Translations under genes and position numbers: made by a program
Shown here: in pieces, positions 1-12,484 of the stretch
How positions within the stretch are numbered: position 1 is the first letter of the stretch
Layout: the number at the start of each line of letters is the position of its first letter
NCBI GenBank assembly: GCA_951799445.1
Contig: OX637287.1
Coordinates: 48,203,724-48,267,723, forward strand
DNA from: Pseudisothecium myosuroides
Taxonomy: Eukaryota; Streptophyta; Bryopsida; Hypnales; Lembophyllaceae
Reading direction: 5' to 3'
DNA length: 64,000 nucleotides
The notes under the pieces: generated by a model
The model's database searches: none
What the model was told of the DNA's origin: nothing
Seen by the model: only the letters and a program-made list of their open reading frames with translations

Positions 1-5
1 AATTC

Positions 6-955
6 TTAACCCCTAAAGTTCCTTGACTATGTTCTCACCAAAACTGCTCCAAAACTGCCATTTCTAGTACAAGTACCAAATTTTTGAAAAATATCATTTT
101 TGGACACATGTAACCGTAGGATCTTGTAGTACTTTGACCATAGAATATGTGGAAAAAATTTCAGAAATTTTCGAAGTGTAGATTGGAAGATATTAGCATT
201 TGAAGTGGCAAAAGTCCTTTTTTTAGCCCTACGAAAAATCGGGCAGCTGCACTTCACAAGGTCAGATTATTATGAAAAAATTTCCAAAATGGTTGTGCTT
301 CTTTGGATTCATTCTTCAAGGCAAGTTGGCTACATGCTTGAAAATTTTCAGATTATTTGGAGTTGTACAACATATAGGAAAAAAATAGTAAGTAGAAAGA
401 AGTAGAGAATGGTTCAAAACACTAAATTGTTAAGAAATTAATTATGGAATTGAAAAATGCCAATCCCAATGGTTGCAGTGTTGTAATAAACAATCTACAT
501 CCTAAATTTTTTTTTTTTGAAAAATATTGAAAATTGAGTGAAATAAATGACTTCAAAGTTTATTTTAGAGTAGACAATCCATAACTACCCGCAAACTAAA
601 AATCCTCAAAACGTTTGACTCATTGACCAAAATGGAATGATTTAAAGCTTTTTGACCAAAATGGAATGATGCATATAAATATAAATCTAATGAACCAATT
701 TCAAATTTTTATTTTTGAAAAAAGTGATTTTTTCTGATCTGCCCAGTCTGCCCGAGTTGAAAAACAAACAACATATTAGGCCATAACTTTTGACTCGTAT
801 TTCCAAATGTCATGAAATTTGGTGCATATGAAAGATATTCCTCATCCCCACCTCTTATAAAAATTTCAGCCCAAAATATGCAAATCTCCAGTCACATGTA
901 CGTGCTTAAAATTTCTATGTTGCTAAAAAACGCATGTTGGTCCTTTATGGGTTAA
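6..955. mobile_element. TTAA-bounded non-autonomous DNA element, copy A
   Basis: The stretch starts with TTAA followed by CCCCTAAAG and ends with CTTTATGGG followed by TTAA. A TTAA target duplication and C-rich/G-rich ends are the hallmark of piggyBac-type elements. The left 150 bp match the left end of the copy at 63005 (shared phrases such as AACTGCCATTTCTA and AACCGTAGGATCTT). I see no long reading frame, so it would be a non-autonomous copy moved by an enzyme encoded elsewhere. The right end is less well kept (ATGGG instead of GGGG). Confidence 0.65.
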
Positions 956-1455
956 TTAACTTATCACTGGCTAGGAAGAACCATCCCAATCACTAATCCT
1001 TTTTCTCTGCCCAAGGATAAATATAAAAACTTGTATGTATTCTTGTACTTCCATACATCTTCTAAATTTTCTATAGCTAGCTAATTTGGGTTTTTGATTG
1101 CTAGTATGATTTCAAAATTTCAAAATTTCATGTTTAGTGGTATATAATATGGAATAAATGTGAAAAAACAAAAATCTTTCATTGTTTTTGTGGTTGGTTA
1201 ATTTTATATTTCACTTCGATTCCTATCTAATTTGGGATCTTTGAAGTCAAAAGCTAATTTCAAAATTTGTCTTAATCATTAGATTACAAATAATAAACTC
1301 CTACAATTTTCCAAGGTAAAAAAATTTAAAGTAGGCCCCTTCTTTGCAGTGGATGCAAGATGGCAAAATAAAATTGAATCTAGAGTAGTGTCCAAAGCAC
1401 ACTCAATGAGCCAAGGAGAATGACCCTATCATTGTCCCTGTTTTGGCCTCCAGTG

Positions 1456-1578
1456 AAAGCTTGAATCATATGTTTGGCTTTGTTTCTTCCTCCAGGCCGT
1501 TCTCGGCTGGGGACTTGTATTTTACCTTCTTGCAGTAAAGGCAACCTTTACTTGTGTTAAAAAAAAAAAAGCTTGAAT
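1456..1578 (+). mobile_element. Short retroposon with poly(A) tail and 11-bp target duplication
   Basis: AAAGCTTGAAT at 1456-1466 is repeated directly at 1568-1578. Between them lies about 90 bp ending in a run of A. This is the signature of target-primed retroposition (a LINE 3' fragment or a SINE). The tail, with CTTGTATTTTACC, then CTTGCAG, then ACTTGTGTT before the A run, resembles the tail at 40585-40681, so both probably come from one family. No coding sequence is visible. Confidence 0.6.
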
Positions 1579-2283
1579 AATATTGAAACCTATTATTTAC
1601 CACCAATGATTCAATTTTGGAAAATTTGAATTCATATTTGGAATTAGACCTTGAACTAGATTTCAATGACTAAGAAAGATAAAATAATGCAACAACAAAA
1701 TAGGAACACATTCATTTCTAAAAGAATTTGCTACTGGCAATGAAGCTTTTGGGTGTAAATTTGACAATTTGCTCCAAAATTTGGAAGACACCTTTATCTA
1801 TTTTTGGTTGTTCAAATGACAATTTTTATAATCTTTTGGTTGTCAAAATTGGCACTCCCAAATTTTTTTGCTGGAATAGTCATGTTTTTTCAAGAAACAA
1901 TTGATTTTATTTTCAAATTTTGAATTATAAACAAAAAGACCTATAAAATATTGTGAATCAAAATACAACATTGACATAAAGATGTCAATTTTTGCGCTCC
2001 TGAAGTGGAAAAAAATCAATTGACACCAATGAATTATAGGAGTATCTACTATTCATATTACATCACTTTGCCCATACTTCTTAAAAGTTGATGGAGTTAA
2101 TTGCAAAATTTTCCATTGCAATTCTCATTTATACATCCTAAGTTTCAAAATTCAAACTATTTTTTTAATAATAATTCAATACGATTCCACATTGTTGTCC
2201 CTCTCAAAAATTAGTTGAACTAGTTGAAATTGTAAGCACCATAGTATTAATATTTGAAGAAATGCCCTAGAACATAGTCAAAA

Positions 2284-2351
2284 TTGGAAGTGTAAATTGA
2301 ACTTGGAAGATTAATCCAACTTAGAAGAGTAAATTCAATTTGGAAGAATTT
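2284..2351. repeat. Degenerate 18-19 bp tandem repeat
   Basis: About three and a half units beginning TTGGAAG or TTAGAAG follow one another at 2284, 2303, 2321 and 2340. Isolated copies of CTTGGAAGAATTT recur up to 2450. It is an ordinary decayed minisatellite. Confidence 0.6.
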
Positions 2352-2931
2352 CTTGTAGTGCTTAAAGAATGCACCAAACTTGGAAGAATTTGGTTGTCAA
2401 TGACGCTTTTTCTAAAGTGAGCTTGCTTGACTTTGATTCTTGGAAGAATTTAATCCTTTGAAAAAATTTTACTAAAATTTTCTTGAAAAGGGAAGTTGCA
2501 TTTATTGCAAGTTTTTCATATTTTATTTATATTTTTGAATTCTTGATAAATTAGTTATGAATTTTGAAGTTGAAATCACATAAGATTCTAAATTTATCCC
2601 TACTTTAACATATTCACTATTGACACATTCAAAAATGCAATGTACACCTTTCTATTAAAGAACTCTATTAGAGAATTCTTTTAGAACCTAAGTCGTTCTA
2701 ATACCTCCTACCTCATGTGTCAATCCTCTATGGCCTAGTAATGTAACTCTAAAAAATGGATCCATGATCACGGATTCAAGCCTCACAATCCTTTACTCTA
2801 TTTGTTGCTTATTTGCAACTATATATAAATGAAGTTTTTATATTCATTTTTTAGATATGAAATCACATTCCTTCAATGATTCATGAAAATTTCAAATGTC
2901 TTTATAAAAATTTGAAAATATTTTGAATTCT

Positions 2932-3235
2932 TTAACCCCTAAATGACCAAAACACATTTCTAGCACAAATTGTTAGAAACTACCATTTTTTAGCGCAATG
3001 AGAAAAATGAAATAAAAGGATTTTTTCTTAAAATTCAACACTACAAATATGTATTAGACTACTCTAGGAATGTGTAGTCTAACTTTTTTAGAAACTTTGA
3101 TAGCACAGATTGAAAGATTATAAGCATTTGAATTTAGAAGAAAAAATTATTTTCTGACCTTATCCACCCTTAGTTGATTGCTTGTGCAACTATGCGAGAT
3201 GTCTTGCATGCGGTGAATAATCACTGGGTCCTTTA
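2932..3235. mobile_element. Truncated TTAA-family element
   Basis: It starts with TTAACCCCTAAATGACC and follows the left half of the copies at 6 and 63005: CTACCATTTTTTAGCG, then a poly-T/A stretch, then TAGCACAGATTGAAAGATTATAAGC. It loses similarity around 3160, and a possible GGTCCTTTA remnant lies near 3230. The right end is placed only approximately. Confidence 0.5.
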
Positions 3236-5269
3236 CGTGTCTAGGGAAGTGAAGAAAATTCTTATTAAATACAATATATACTCAAAAAATCTAAAATTTT
3301 CACCGTAGGTATATATTTCCTTCGAAGCCTTCGAGACGTCCATTACTCTCTTGAGGAGGTGAATAATGGGAATGCAAAGCCTTCATGAGCAAATGTTTTT
3401 ATTAGTGCTCTTTGTTTTAGCTTGTGCTCATTGTTTCTTTAGCGTTCCTTGTTTTAGCTTGTGCTCATTGCTTCTCTTGCACTCCTTGCGACATTTGTGA
3501 TTCTGCAAGCTAACTTGCGTATTTTAAGTTCAGGTAGATTCATTTTTCAAAGAAATCCTCCAAACTACACACAAAGGGGGTGTCACACCTTCTTTAGCAA
3601 TTCTGGGTCCTAATTGGCTCCAAGTTTATCTCCTCATATGCTCATTCTTCGACGAAATCTCGTTTTTGGAGAAGGTGTGACTATCCCTAATGAGAGGCTC
3701 CAAATTAACTAAGAGTGGTGTAGAAAATAGGGGGTCTTTTTTTAACATGCACCCGTGAGGAAAAAAAGTCGGGGACTTCGGAGCACGAGCGAGGGGTGGG
3801 TTCACTCCCGCCGTCCTTTCAGGGTTGAAGGGGCATCAATTTCAATCCATCCTCCACCGGGCACCGGTAAAATGTCAGCCAATCCGGCACTTGCAAAACA
3901 GAAGCTTGCACAGTACATACAGTAATACAATACCGCTCCAGCATCGGAGAAGTTGCAAGGCCGCTTTTTCTTCGCAGGAATAAATTTCAAACAATGCCAC
4001 AAAGTTGCAAGTCCTTCACAACCTTGACTTTATTACCGCTTCTGCGGGCATGCACTGTCTTTAGCCTAACGAGAATTCTCTAAAAAGCAGATACGAACTT
4101 ATTTCAACAAATTCCACTGTAGTCAGCGTGGAGTCGTTCTAATCTGGAATGATTGCAAGCCTGGAATCATCACTTTGGCGCACCAGTTGCTCGCTTTCTT
4201 CAAACCTCGAATAGATGACCGCAATATCTTAAGATCTTGCAGAATCTAATAAGTTAAGTTACACCAGGAAATGAGAACTTGCAGATTGATGAGAAGGTGG
4301 GTTGCTTAGAATGGTAATGCAAACTTGTACTTGCACATGGTCGACGTCGGTCAGCAAGATCGCTGTCTGGTTAGTACGTACTAGCTGTCACGGACTCACG
4401 GAACTGTACAGTACTGTCATTCTGAAAATTAGCCTTTGGTGTTTGGAAACTGTTCTTTGTACTGTGCTTTTGAATCGTTCTTCGTTTCGACCTGCAGTAG
4501 GTCCCTAGCTAGATTTGTATGGCATACATTATTGTACATACGTCTGTGTAGATCGAGACGCCTCGTGCTCGAGAGCAATCTAGACAGCCCTGCAACTGTC
4601 GTACATTTTCTCGAAGCTTGCTCTTTTACGTACGTACTGGTGGATTGGTTCTGTTGCTGCTCACATTCTCTTCTCTGGATACTTGAGTTGGTTATGGCAA
4701 CCTCGCTACTCATCATTTCGGACTTCACGTTGTCGTCTTGAGTCTCGTCGCATATTCATGACTTCGTTGCAGAGTGAACTCGGTCTTTTAGTCGGTAGAG
4801 AAGAAGTGTGTGGTGGCAGCTCTTGGGGTGTTGGTTGTTGCGATATCAAGGAGCAATCACGCCTCTGATGCGGCATATTAGCTAGTTTTTATGGAGAGCG
4901 ACGCCACATTGCTCGTGATCCGTTCTAGGACATGCCCGTGAATTTGAATCGGTGGTTGCATTTGAATGGTGAAGATGAATGTTGGGTCATTTTCTGATGA
5001 ATCTGTTATTCACAGGGCTCTTGCAAGGAGATCGAGGTACACTTGCAGCCGCGACTCTTCTCCAGCTACACCATGGTGACGAACTCCAGAAGGGTTTTTT
5101 TGGAAACCGAAGCCGGCCACGGCAGAAGCTAGAAGCAATGCGCGTTTAAGACGCTCCGTGCCCTCTGATGCTTCACGGAACGTCAGATTCTGTCGCAGAC
5201 AGTTTGTTTGAAATGAAGCTTGCAGTTCAATTCTGAGCTTTCCAGCCGCATCTTCGAGATCTGGCGTCC
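3236..5269. other. Upstream region of the GT92 gene
   Basis: Base composition rises toward gene-like values after about 3.7 kb. The 1.5 kb before the GT92 start probably includes its promoter and leader, but I see no decisive TATA box or exon. Overlapping open frames on both strands around 4.4-4.75 kb look like chance. A 37-bp direct duplication lies at 3412-3485 (TTGTTTTAGCTTGTGCTCAT at 3412 and again at 3449). Confidence 0.45.
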
Positions 5270-6946
5270 ATGAAGATGGCGGCGACCGAGTGGCCGCAGT
5301 CCCGCACGGGCATGCTCAACATCGTGGTCATCCTGCTTCTCACGAACGTTCTCCTCCTCCTGGCGCTTCTCACCACCGACATCCGCCTGTCGCAGGAGCT
5401 GTGGTGGCCCAGCCGCGGCGTCCTCCCCACGCCGTCCCCTGTCGCGTCCCCAGCTGCAACAAGCCTCACTCACCCTGATAATGCTACTGCCTTGCAACAC
5501 CGTCTATACGGTGTCACGCTCAATACCTCTACTCTGGACACGAATCGAAGCGGGGAGGTTCGCACATTCCAACCCCACGGGGTGGCGTCGCATCTGATCA
5601 TCGAGTTCGGCGCGTACCGCACAGGCCCGTCGACTTTCTCCGTGGTGGCGCTCATCAGCAAGCGTCTCCATGATCTTCACGAGCCGCCTTATGAATGCTC
5701 GTGGCGGTCAGGGGGTCGAGTTCTGACCGCGCAGACGACGTGGCCCATCAAGCCCGACTGGGAGCTCGGCACCATGTACGGTACCATGGTGGTGGTGTGC
5801 ATATTCTCGGAGGATGTGGGAGTGCAGGGCGAGGGTGGCAGCATTGTGCTTAGCGTGGGCTACGCCGACGAGTACCGCCCTCCGGAGATTTTCACCGTGC
5901 TCAAGGAAGCCCCTGGCGAGTACAACGCCAGTCGCTGGAGCCCGCCGTTCCCGTACGAGTATACGTTCTGCGTGTCCCGCCTCTACGGCGACGTGAGCGC
6001 GCAGCGGATTCGCGAGTGGATGGCGTACCACGCGCGGCTGTTGGGGGAGCGCACGCATTTCCTGTTCCACGACGCGGGCGGCATGAGCCACGACGTGCAC
6101 CGCGTGCTGAAGCCGTGGATGGACCTTGGGAGGGTGAGCGTGCAGAATCTGCAATTGCTGGAGGTTTACCAGGGCAGATCGCACCACCAGTTCACCATGT
6201 TGAACGATTGCATGCTGCGCGCGCAAACGCTCTCCAACTGGACGTTCTTCTTCGATGTCGACGAGTATTTGTACATCCCCCCCACGACGAGCTTGGAGAA
6301 TATCCTCGCGGACAGCGAGCGCAAAAACTTCACGCAGATCCGCATGAACACGATCAAAATGGCGGACGCGCTCTGCACCAAGGATCCCACCGTCGACGAC
6401 GCCACACGCGACGCCGAAAACGCCAAGTCAGTCAATCTCGTATCCCCAAGCCCTTGTCATTTCAGTTATCTCATGTTCTCCTCCACTTGGATGCGCAATC
6501 TTCACGCTGGCTTGGCTTGTCCGTCGTGGTCATTACGTGGCGAGATGATTCTGACGTGGGACTCTGGGCTTGTGGGTTTCTGCAGGAAATGGGCGTTTGA
6601 GAAGCTGGTATTCGGGAACTGTGACTTCGGCTGGGCGCCGCAGTACTCGACGAAGTACATGCTGAAGCCGCGGTCGGCGTGGGCGACGGGCGTGCATATG
6701 TGCGAGTATTTGAAAGAAGGGGAGATGCAGGACGCCGACGAAAGCATGCTGCGTCTCTACCATTACCACGGCGTCATCCCCGTCAAGAACGAGGTATGCC
6801 GCGACTTCACCAACGGGACCAACGGCGAACCCAATTACAGCGAGATTAAGAACTGCACGCTGGATCAAACCATGGCCGCGTTTGGGAACCCCGTGAAGCA
6901 GTTTGAGCTTCGAACCATTGGCAAGCTCCCCTCCGGCTTGTTGTAG
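5270..6946 (+). CDS. GALS: GT92 family galactosyltransferase, galactan beta-1,4-galactan synthase-like
   Basis: A type II membrane glycosyltransferase of family GT92 (DUF23). Plant members (GALS) extend beta-1,4-galactan side chains of pectin from UDP-galactose in the Golgi. Residues 1-14 form a short cytosolic tail. Residues 15-36 are a very hydrophobic single membrane anchor, followed by a Pro/Ser-rich stem. The catalytic part shows a HFLFHDAGG segment, a HHQFTMLNDC segment and the metal-binding DVDEY at 329-333, inside FFFDVDEYLYIP. Near the C-terminus is the YHYHGVI stretch typical of the family. The frame is open over 558 codons, but residues 387-439 look like a retained 159-bp phase-2 intron (6427-6585). 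Splicing gives about 505 aa, close to Arabidopsis GALS1. The start at 5270 is the first ATG of the frame. A second ATG at 5276 is possible. The exact acceptor specificity is inferred from the family. Confidence 0.88.
   Translation: MKMAATEWPQSRTGMLNIVVILLLTNVLLLLALLTTDIRLSQELWWPSRGVLPTPSPVASPAATSLTHPDNATALQHRLYGVTLNTSTLDTNRSGEVRTFQPHGVASHLIIEFGAYRTGPSTFSVVALISKRLHDLHEPPYECSWRSGGRVLTAQTTWPIKPDWELGTMYGTMVVVCIFSEDVGVQGEGGSIVLSVGYADEYRPPEIFTVLKEAPGEYNASRWSPPFPYEYTFCVSRLYGDVSAQRIREWMAYHARLLGERTHFLFHDAGGMSHDVHRVLKPWMDLGRVSVQNLQLLEVYQGRSHHQFTMLNDCMLRAQTLSNWTFFFDVDEYLYIPPTTSLENILADSERKNFTQIRMNTIKMADALCTKDPTVDDATRDAENAKSVNLVSPSPCHFSYLMFSSTWMRNLHAGLACPSWSLRGEMILTWDSGLVGFCRKWAFEKLVFGNCDFGWAPQYSTKYMLKPRSAWATGVHMCEYLKEGEMQDADESMLRLYHYHGVIPVKNEVCRDFTNGTNGEPNYSEIKNCTLDQTMAAFGNPVKQFELRTIGKLPSGLL
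6427..6585 (+). other. Frame-preserving intron inside the GT92 reading frame
   Basis: The donor reads CCAA|GTCAGT and the acceptor GTTTCTGCAG|GAAATGG. The segment is 159 nt, divisible by three, and has no stop in the coding frame. Removing it joins phase 2 to give AENAKKWAFEKL, which matches the family better than the low-complexity insert it would otherwise encode. Confidence 0.75.
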
Positions 6947-7611
6947 GACTCTCGAGGTGTTTTTTTGTCACGTCCATTGCTGGAATTTTGTGTTAAGAAT
7001 TCAGAGAGTTTGGTCTTCTTGAGAAGGGCCAAGTTTACCAAAGCTGAGGTTTTTGGTCGGTTGTGCATAATTGAAGGGTTGGGACGATTGGAGTTTTGTT
7101 GAATAAGTCGTGATTGACATTGATAGGATTGGGAAAGCTTCGAAGGAGCTTTTCCGTTTGGAATGGCTTCATTTAGCCAGGTAGCGGAATCTTACAATAA
7201 AATGGTGGATTTTGCCACTTTGATCAATCATTTTGCTAATGATTATGAGGTTTCCGTATTTAGGATCATTGGATGTGCTCACCGATGCATTGCAGTGTCT
7301 GTCTGTGATCCAATTGATTGATTTAAAACAAAATGCTTTGAATGGAAGCATGTCTTCAATGGAGCTGGAATCTCTTGGTTTTAGCGTAATTTCGTCTGTC
7401 TCAGGTTGGGACCTCGATCCTGCAGCTTTCAGGTGTTCTGTATCACTACAGTTATTTTATTTATTTATTTTTTAAACACATGGACAATTTCCATTGACAG
7501 TGATTCTTTTCGAAACGTCTTCCCATTACTCGGAGGATTCTAATACAAAAACAACAACTATCAATTCGCTATTGTATGAAGAATTTATGACTTTTCAAAG
7601 TGTTGGCCCCG
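6947..7611 (+). other. 3' flank of the GT92 gene
   Basis: This is probably the 3' untranslated region followed by spacer. There are A-rich stretches but no distinct polyadenylation site that I can defend. No gene is seen. Confidence 0.4.
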
Positions 7612-10205
7612 CTCAAGTTTTTAGGGTTTGTTAGCGGCGTTTTAGGGAGCATCACAGTTTCTGGCTCTTTTATGTGCGAATTTTCAAGTGAAGTGTTCAC
7701 CAACAACTGTACTGTACTGTTATTAGATGACAGGACGCTATTTGGTTGTAAGAAATTTGGTCTGAAGTGAGAAAGCTTGAAATTAACTCTTTCTAAATTA
7801 TATTGAAATAAAATCATTTTATTTTTTGTATGTTTGGAGATATGAATTTCATTTTTGTCAGTCACAAATTGATTTATGGTATGTTTTGAAAGTTTCAATG
7901 GTATTTTGAGTCGTGGTCATTTTCTCCATCAGTCATTTTTCGATTGAGCAGCTCAATTGACCGACTGCCTGAGATTGGACTCGCTCTAGAATTACTTGGA
8001 TTTTCAGTGTGAACCGTTGGTCGGTGATACTCTGGGTTTTATGAGGGACTTGATAACTCAGTGGGGGAACTGATACACTTTTTCCATCGGCCATAAGGTA
8101 GAAACACCCATTAGCGTCTGTGCCCCCATTCCTAAACCTTAGACGGTCACCAAATCTGTCCTTAGACTTCCCATTAATCTATTCTTGAAATGCTTGACTC
8201 TGATTCGCTGATGCGTTTGAAGAACACATAGCTACCTTTCATTCGCTAACTTCTGTTTTTTGCAAATTTCAGTTTGGGGTGCACCTATGTGACAACTTCA
8301 GTGGTCTAGGGAGCCGTCTCTTTGAAAAATCATATTAATTACATACCACATCCGAAAAGTCTAATTTTTTTTTTCTGAATATTCATCATTTTCACTCGCT
8401 AATATTAAAAAAATATCAATTTTAGGAAAAGTTGCCTCCAACTATGTTGAATTGCTTAACATTGATGGTTTTGGGTGCATCCACTTTATGTACCTTGCAT
8501 ATCTGTTGGGTTTTGGATGAGAGAAAGGAGCTGCCGTACGATTACCAGTATCTAAAACCCTTAAACGCCTGGCCAGTGTCCCGGGAAATCATCCCTTTTG
8601 GTATTGTGACATCATCTACTTTAAAGACCAAAAGTGCTTGTTGGAGGTCAAACTACTATGCATCATTTTCCCTTTTTGTACCAAATTCTAAGGATGAACA
8701 ATTGCACTTTTGTCCTACATAGAAAGATTCTTTGTCATTCATCGGCTAAAAAATGGCCACAACATTGTTTAAGACTTAACCCCTAAAGGACCATAAAGCC
8801 ACTAAGTGGCTTTTGTAACACAGTTTTCTGCACCCTAATCGTCTTTAGGGATTAAGATTCCAAAGTGGCATGAATCACCTCGAAAAGGATTAGAGGAGTG
8901 CTTAGGTTGTGTTTGATGAAGTTCACAATAGCGACAATAGGCCCGCGCACATGAGGCATACATTAGTGTCTAACATCAAATATGCGCTTGCAAGATCTAA
9001 GGAAGGCTTTAGGCAAGTTGGAGTATTGGACGGACCATTCCACAAATCGCATGCGATGTCGAATGGTTTGGTCAGCCTAGAGCTTGGTTTTACCATTAGT
9101 CACCTTGTTTTTTCCAAACCGAGGTCGAAGCTATACCTCTAATTCTTGGTGTTTTATTATTTTTATAGAAAAGGGGTCCCAACTTAAATGAATTAGAGCA
9201 AATTTGGCATCAAATACATTACAAGTAGACAAAGATGAAGATACAATACTAGCTGAAGGTGTCCCCTGTTCTTTATACAAGTGCAATGTCATAACTAGCA
9301 TCTACTAGAGATAGAGTGGTGCTAGGCCGGAAGCCTACAAGTAACAACCTTACTTATAATCTAGCTTGATGTGAAATAATGCAATACTTGCAAAGCAATG
9401 AAAGCAATGGAAGTTCAATAGGCTATCTAAGAGTCAAAATGTTGCACCCCAGCTATTACTGTAAGTGCTTTGTTCTATTGAAGAAAACATGAATTTTAAA
9501 ACAAAAATATTTTTTCCATTGTCTCTCTATAATTTCATACCTCTATTTACAATCAAAATTAGAAACAATAAATTCAAAAGAAAATTCATATTTGTTACAA
9601 TTTGTTTTCCTCATTCGTGAAGATAAATCACCCTATCTTATGTAAATGGGCCCATGTCGTAAATAGGTTGTATGCATATGTATGTATTGAGGCTTTGAGC
9701 ATCAACACTCACCAACAAACTCTTAATTGTACTACTCATAACCTCAACCAAGTCACATAGCTTATCAAAAAGTGAATTTTCTTAGGTCATCAAGTCATGT
9801 GGCATTTAGATAGAAGCACCTAATTGCAACATGTTGTATTCTCCGACACCTAAAAATGGCTTGAAATTAACAATTCTATGATTCAAAACCAATACAACTT
9901 TCGAAAAGCAATCAATGTAAAATGAAGAGTTTGGAGAAGCAATCAATGAAAGTTACAAAATTTCGGCCTTCAAGGGTGTCTCATTGTCTATCCAAGATAA
10001 GTCTTTTCTTTAAATATAGGCTATCCTATGTTCTCAACTTTGAAAATTTGTAAAATATTACTAGAACCTCAAAAAATTACAAAACCACTTGGTTGTATTT
10101 CTCTTCAACTCACAAGTGTCGGTTTTAGGTGTTGTACCTTATTGTGACAATATTGGGAAATCCAAGGATAGCTGCAACTATTGAAAGCTAATTTGTAAGG
10201 TATAA
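7612..10205 (+). pseudogene. Decayed duplicate of XPD intron 1 to intron 2
   Basis: Runs of near-identity follow the functional XPD gene in order. The end of intron 1 (functional about 16670-17155) matches 7612-8045. Exon 2 pieces match at 8500-8563 (TTGGGTTTTGGATGAGAG, then ATTACCAGTATCT) and at 8857-8935, with GTGTTTGATGAAGTTCACAA, the remains of the DEAH box. A further piece, TTGAGGCTTTGAGCATCAAC, is at 9685-9770, and the start of intron 2 matches 9760-9800 and 10140-10205. Intron sequence is copied, so this was a DNA-level duplication and not a retrocopy. Insertions (among them 8045-8430, 8565-8856, 9160-9680 and 9810-10130) stretch about 1.05 kb to 2.6 kb. The first 140 bp of exon 2 are missing. 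It cannot encode a helicase. Confidence 0.85.
8776..8855. mobile_element. 80-bp TTAA-bounded mini element in the XPD pseudogene
   Basis: TTAACCCCTAAAGGACC at the left and GTCTTTAGGGATTAA at the right bound 80 bp. It contains the palindrome GCCACTAAGTGGC. It interrupts the copied exon 2 directly before ATTCCAAAGTGGC. It is probably a deletion derivative of the TTAA family. Confidence 0.5.
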
Positions 10206-10243
10206 TCACAACAATGAAAGGAAACTTACTATCAACTAGAAAT

Positions 10244-10271
10244 TGTACAGACATTGTACAGACATTGTACA
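10244..10271. repeat. Triplicated 11-bp motif
   Basis: ATTGTACAGAC is repeated nearly three times in tandem, 40 bp before the next TTAA element. Its significance is unknown. Confidence 0.6.
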
Positions 10272-10310
10272 AAAAATACATAGTGTCGGCTTAACCCTTA
10301 ACTGCCTCAG

Positions 10311-11090
10311 TGACCATATATGGTCGAGCAAAAATTTCAGGCTCATTTTGGTATGGGCAGTTAAATTTGTTTGACCGTTTAGAAAAAAAATTCGGGCAGT
10401 TTTTAGGGTTAACTATTGAAAATTTTCATTTTTCACTGCAAAAGGTAAACATTTGATTTTTGAGAGGTCTTCAAAGCCATATATGTCCCAAAGTGGACGA
10501 GTAAAATTTCCTAATTTTACTTCATTTCCCAACTTTTGCCAATTTCACTTGATTTGAGATCTAAAAACTTGTACTTATCCATTTGCTTTGAAAATGGTCC
10601 CAATGGAAAGAGTAAAGTGTTTTCATGATTTTCACCATTGAAAATTTAAACATGCAAGTGTTGATTTGGAGTTATTTGTGATTTATACTTATAAAAAAAA
10701 TTGCATTTCACCAATTGCAAGGTGGATTGTGTAATAAGTTTGATAGCTTTTCATGTGAAATTAAGTTTTTTGAAAGTGCATTTTAGTGTGCTAACATTAT
10801 TTGTAGTCATTCATGTCACTTCCCATCTCAAAAAACTTTTATATGCAAATTTCTAAAACATGGCAGCATACTAAAAATAGAAAGCATACATTTCTCTTGT
10901 TATAATCTCGCAACTCCTATGCAATTTCGCACTCAAAATTGGTATGCATACTAATAATCAAGCTCTTCAAACATCTATACGGTTAGATTTTGAAAAAAAT
11001 ATAATTTGCTTCATTGGGGTTAACTATAAGCCCATGCTCTTTTTTCATAGTCAAAACACTCTTGAAAAGGCTTGGGCATTTAGGGGTTAA
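10311..11090. mobile_element. TTAA-bounded non-autonomous element, copy B
   Basis: It begins TTAACCCTTAACTGCC and ends GGCATTTAGGGGTTAA. The 780 bp have no long reading frame. Directly inside the left end is the perfect palindrome GACCATATATGGTC (10332-10345). The right end matches that of the copy at 13789-14719. It abuts the end of the XPD pseudogene. Confidence 0.7.
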
Positions 11091-11864
11091 AGTACACTTT
11101 TGGTTATGGATTTACTTACCAAAAAGTCCATGCAGGAATAAACACACCATACATTCCGAATGCATGCTGCTGTGCTATTTGTATGAGGCAATCACAAAAC
11201 CAAAAATAAAGAGCTAGATTCTGGGTGATTGCAAGAAACATCTGCACAATTTGGTGCAGTACACCTGAATTTTTCCCCGAGTACATAAGGCACCTAGAGA
11301 TCAAGGTATACACTTGTCCACTTGTCCAGCACAAGTTTGCCCAACCTGGTTTACATCATCTTGCTTTTCAAACGATTCTCAACCAGTACCAGATGAAGAC
11401 CATTAACATATTCAAGACGAAGGGCTGAAAGATACATCAAATTTACATTTGCCACGAACAAAAACTGAAACTAGTGGATATTGTGCGAATGGACAGTTCA
11501 AAAAGCAACAGTGGATTTAGCTCCCGCAATCAGCACAATGCCTGTATGCGCACATTCAGGCAATAGCAAGAACACGCATACGCAGAGAGCCAGACATACT
11601 GAAGAAAAGAATTTTTAATTCAACTGCGAATTTCCAATCATAAGACATCAAAAAATCAACTGTGGCGCGAATTGTACAGTTCATACCATAAACTCGACTA
11701 ACAGTCGGAAATAATCTGCGCGTCGATGAAAGACCACGAGAAATTTTATTTCCCACATGATCTCCAAACTCCATAACTACTGAAAATAAATACTGCCTCG
11801 ACTAGCACCTGCACTCGAACATATTCAACCCAAAGAACCAACTTCCACAATCGCGTACCAAAAC
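11091..11864. other. Spacer and 3' region of the ubiquitin-eS31 gene
   Basis: On the minus strand this follows the ubiquitin-eS31 stop codon, so the part next to 11864 is probably its 3' untranslated region. No other gene is seen. Confidence 0.4.

Positions 11865-12484
<620 letters not shown>

Larger units (their letters stand above)
956..2931. other. AT-rich spacer without a recognisable gene
   Basis: This is low-complexity AT-rich sequence with no supportable exon on either strand. It holds a short retroposed fragment near 1.5 kb and a small degenerate tandem array near 2.3 kb, listed separately. Nothing else is seen. Confidence 0.6.

Noticed and set aside
4429..4741. Overlapping open frames of about 100 codons on both strands
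   Set aside because: No domain, no splice signals, and equal openness on both strands in a region likely to be upstream sequence.
5708..6226. 172-codon frame antisense to the GT92 gene
   Set aside because: It is a shadow of high-GC coding sequence, with Arg/His/Ala-rich composition and no family resemblance.
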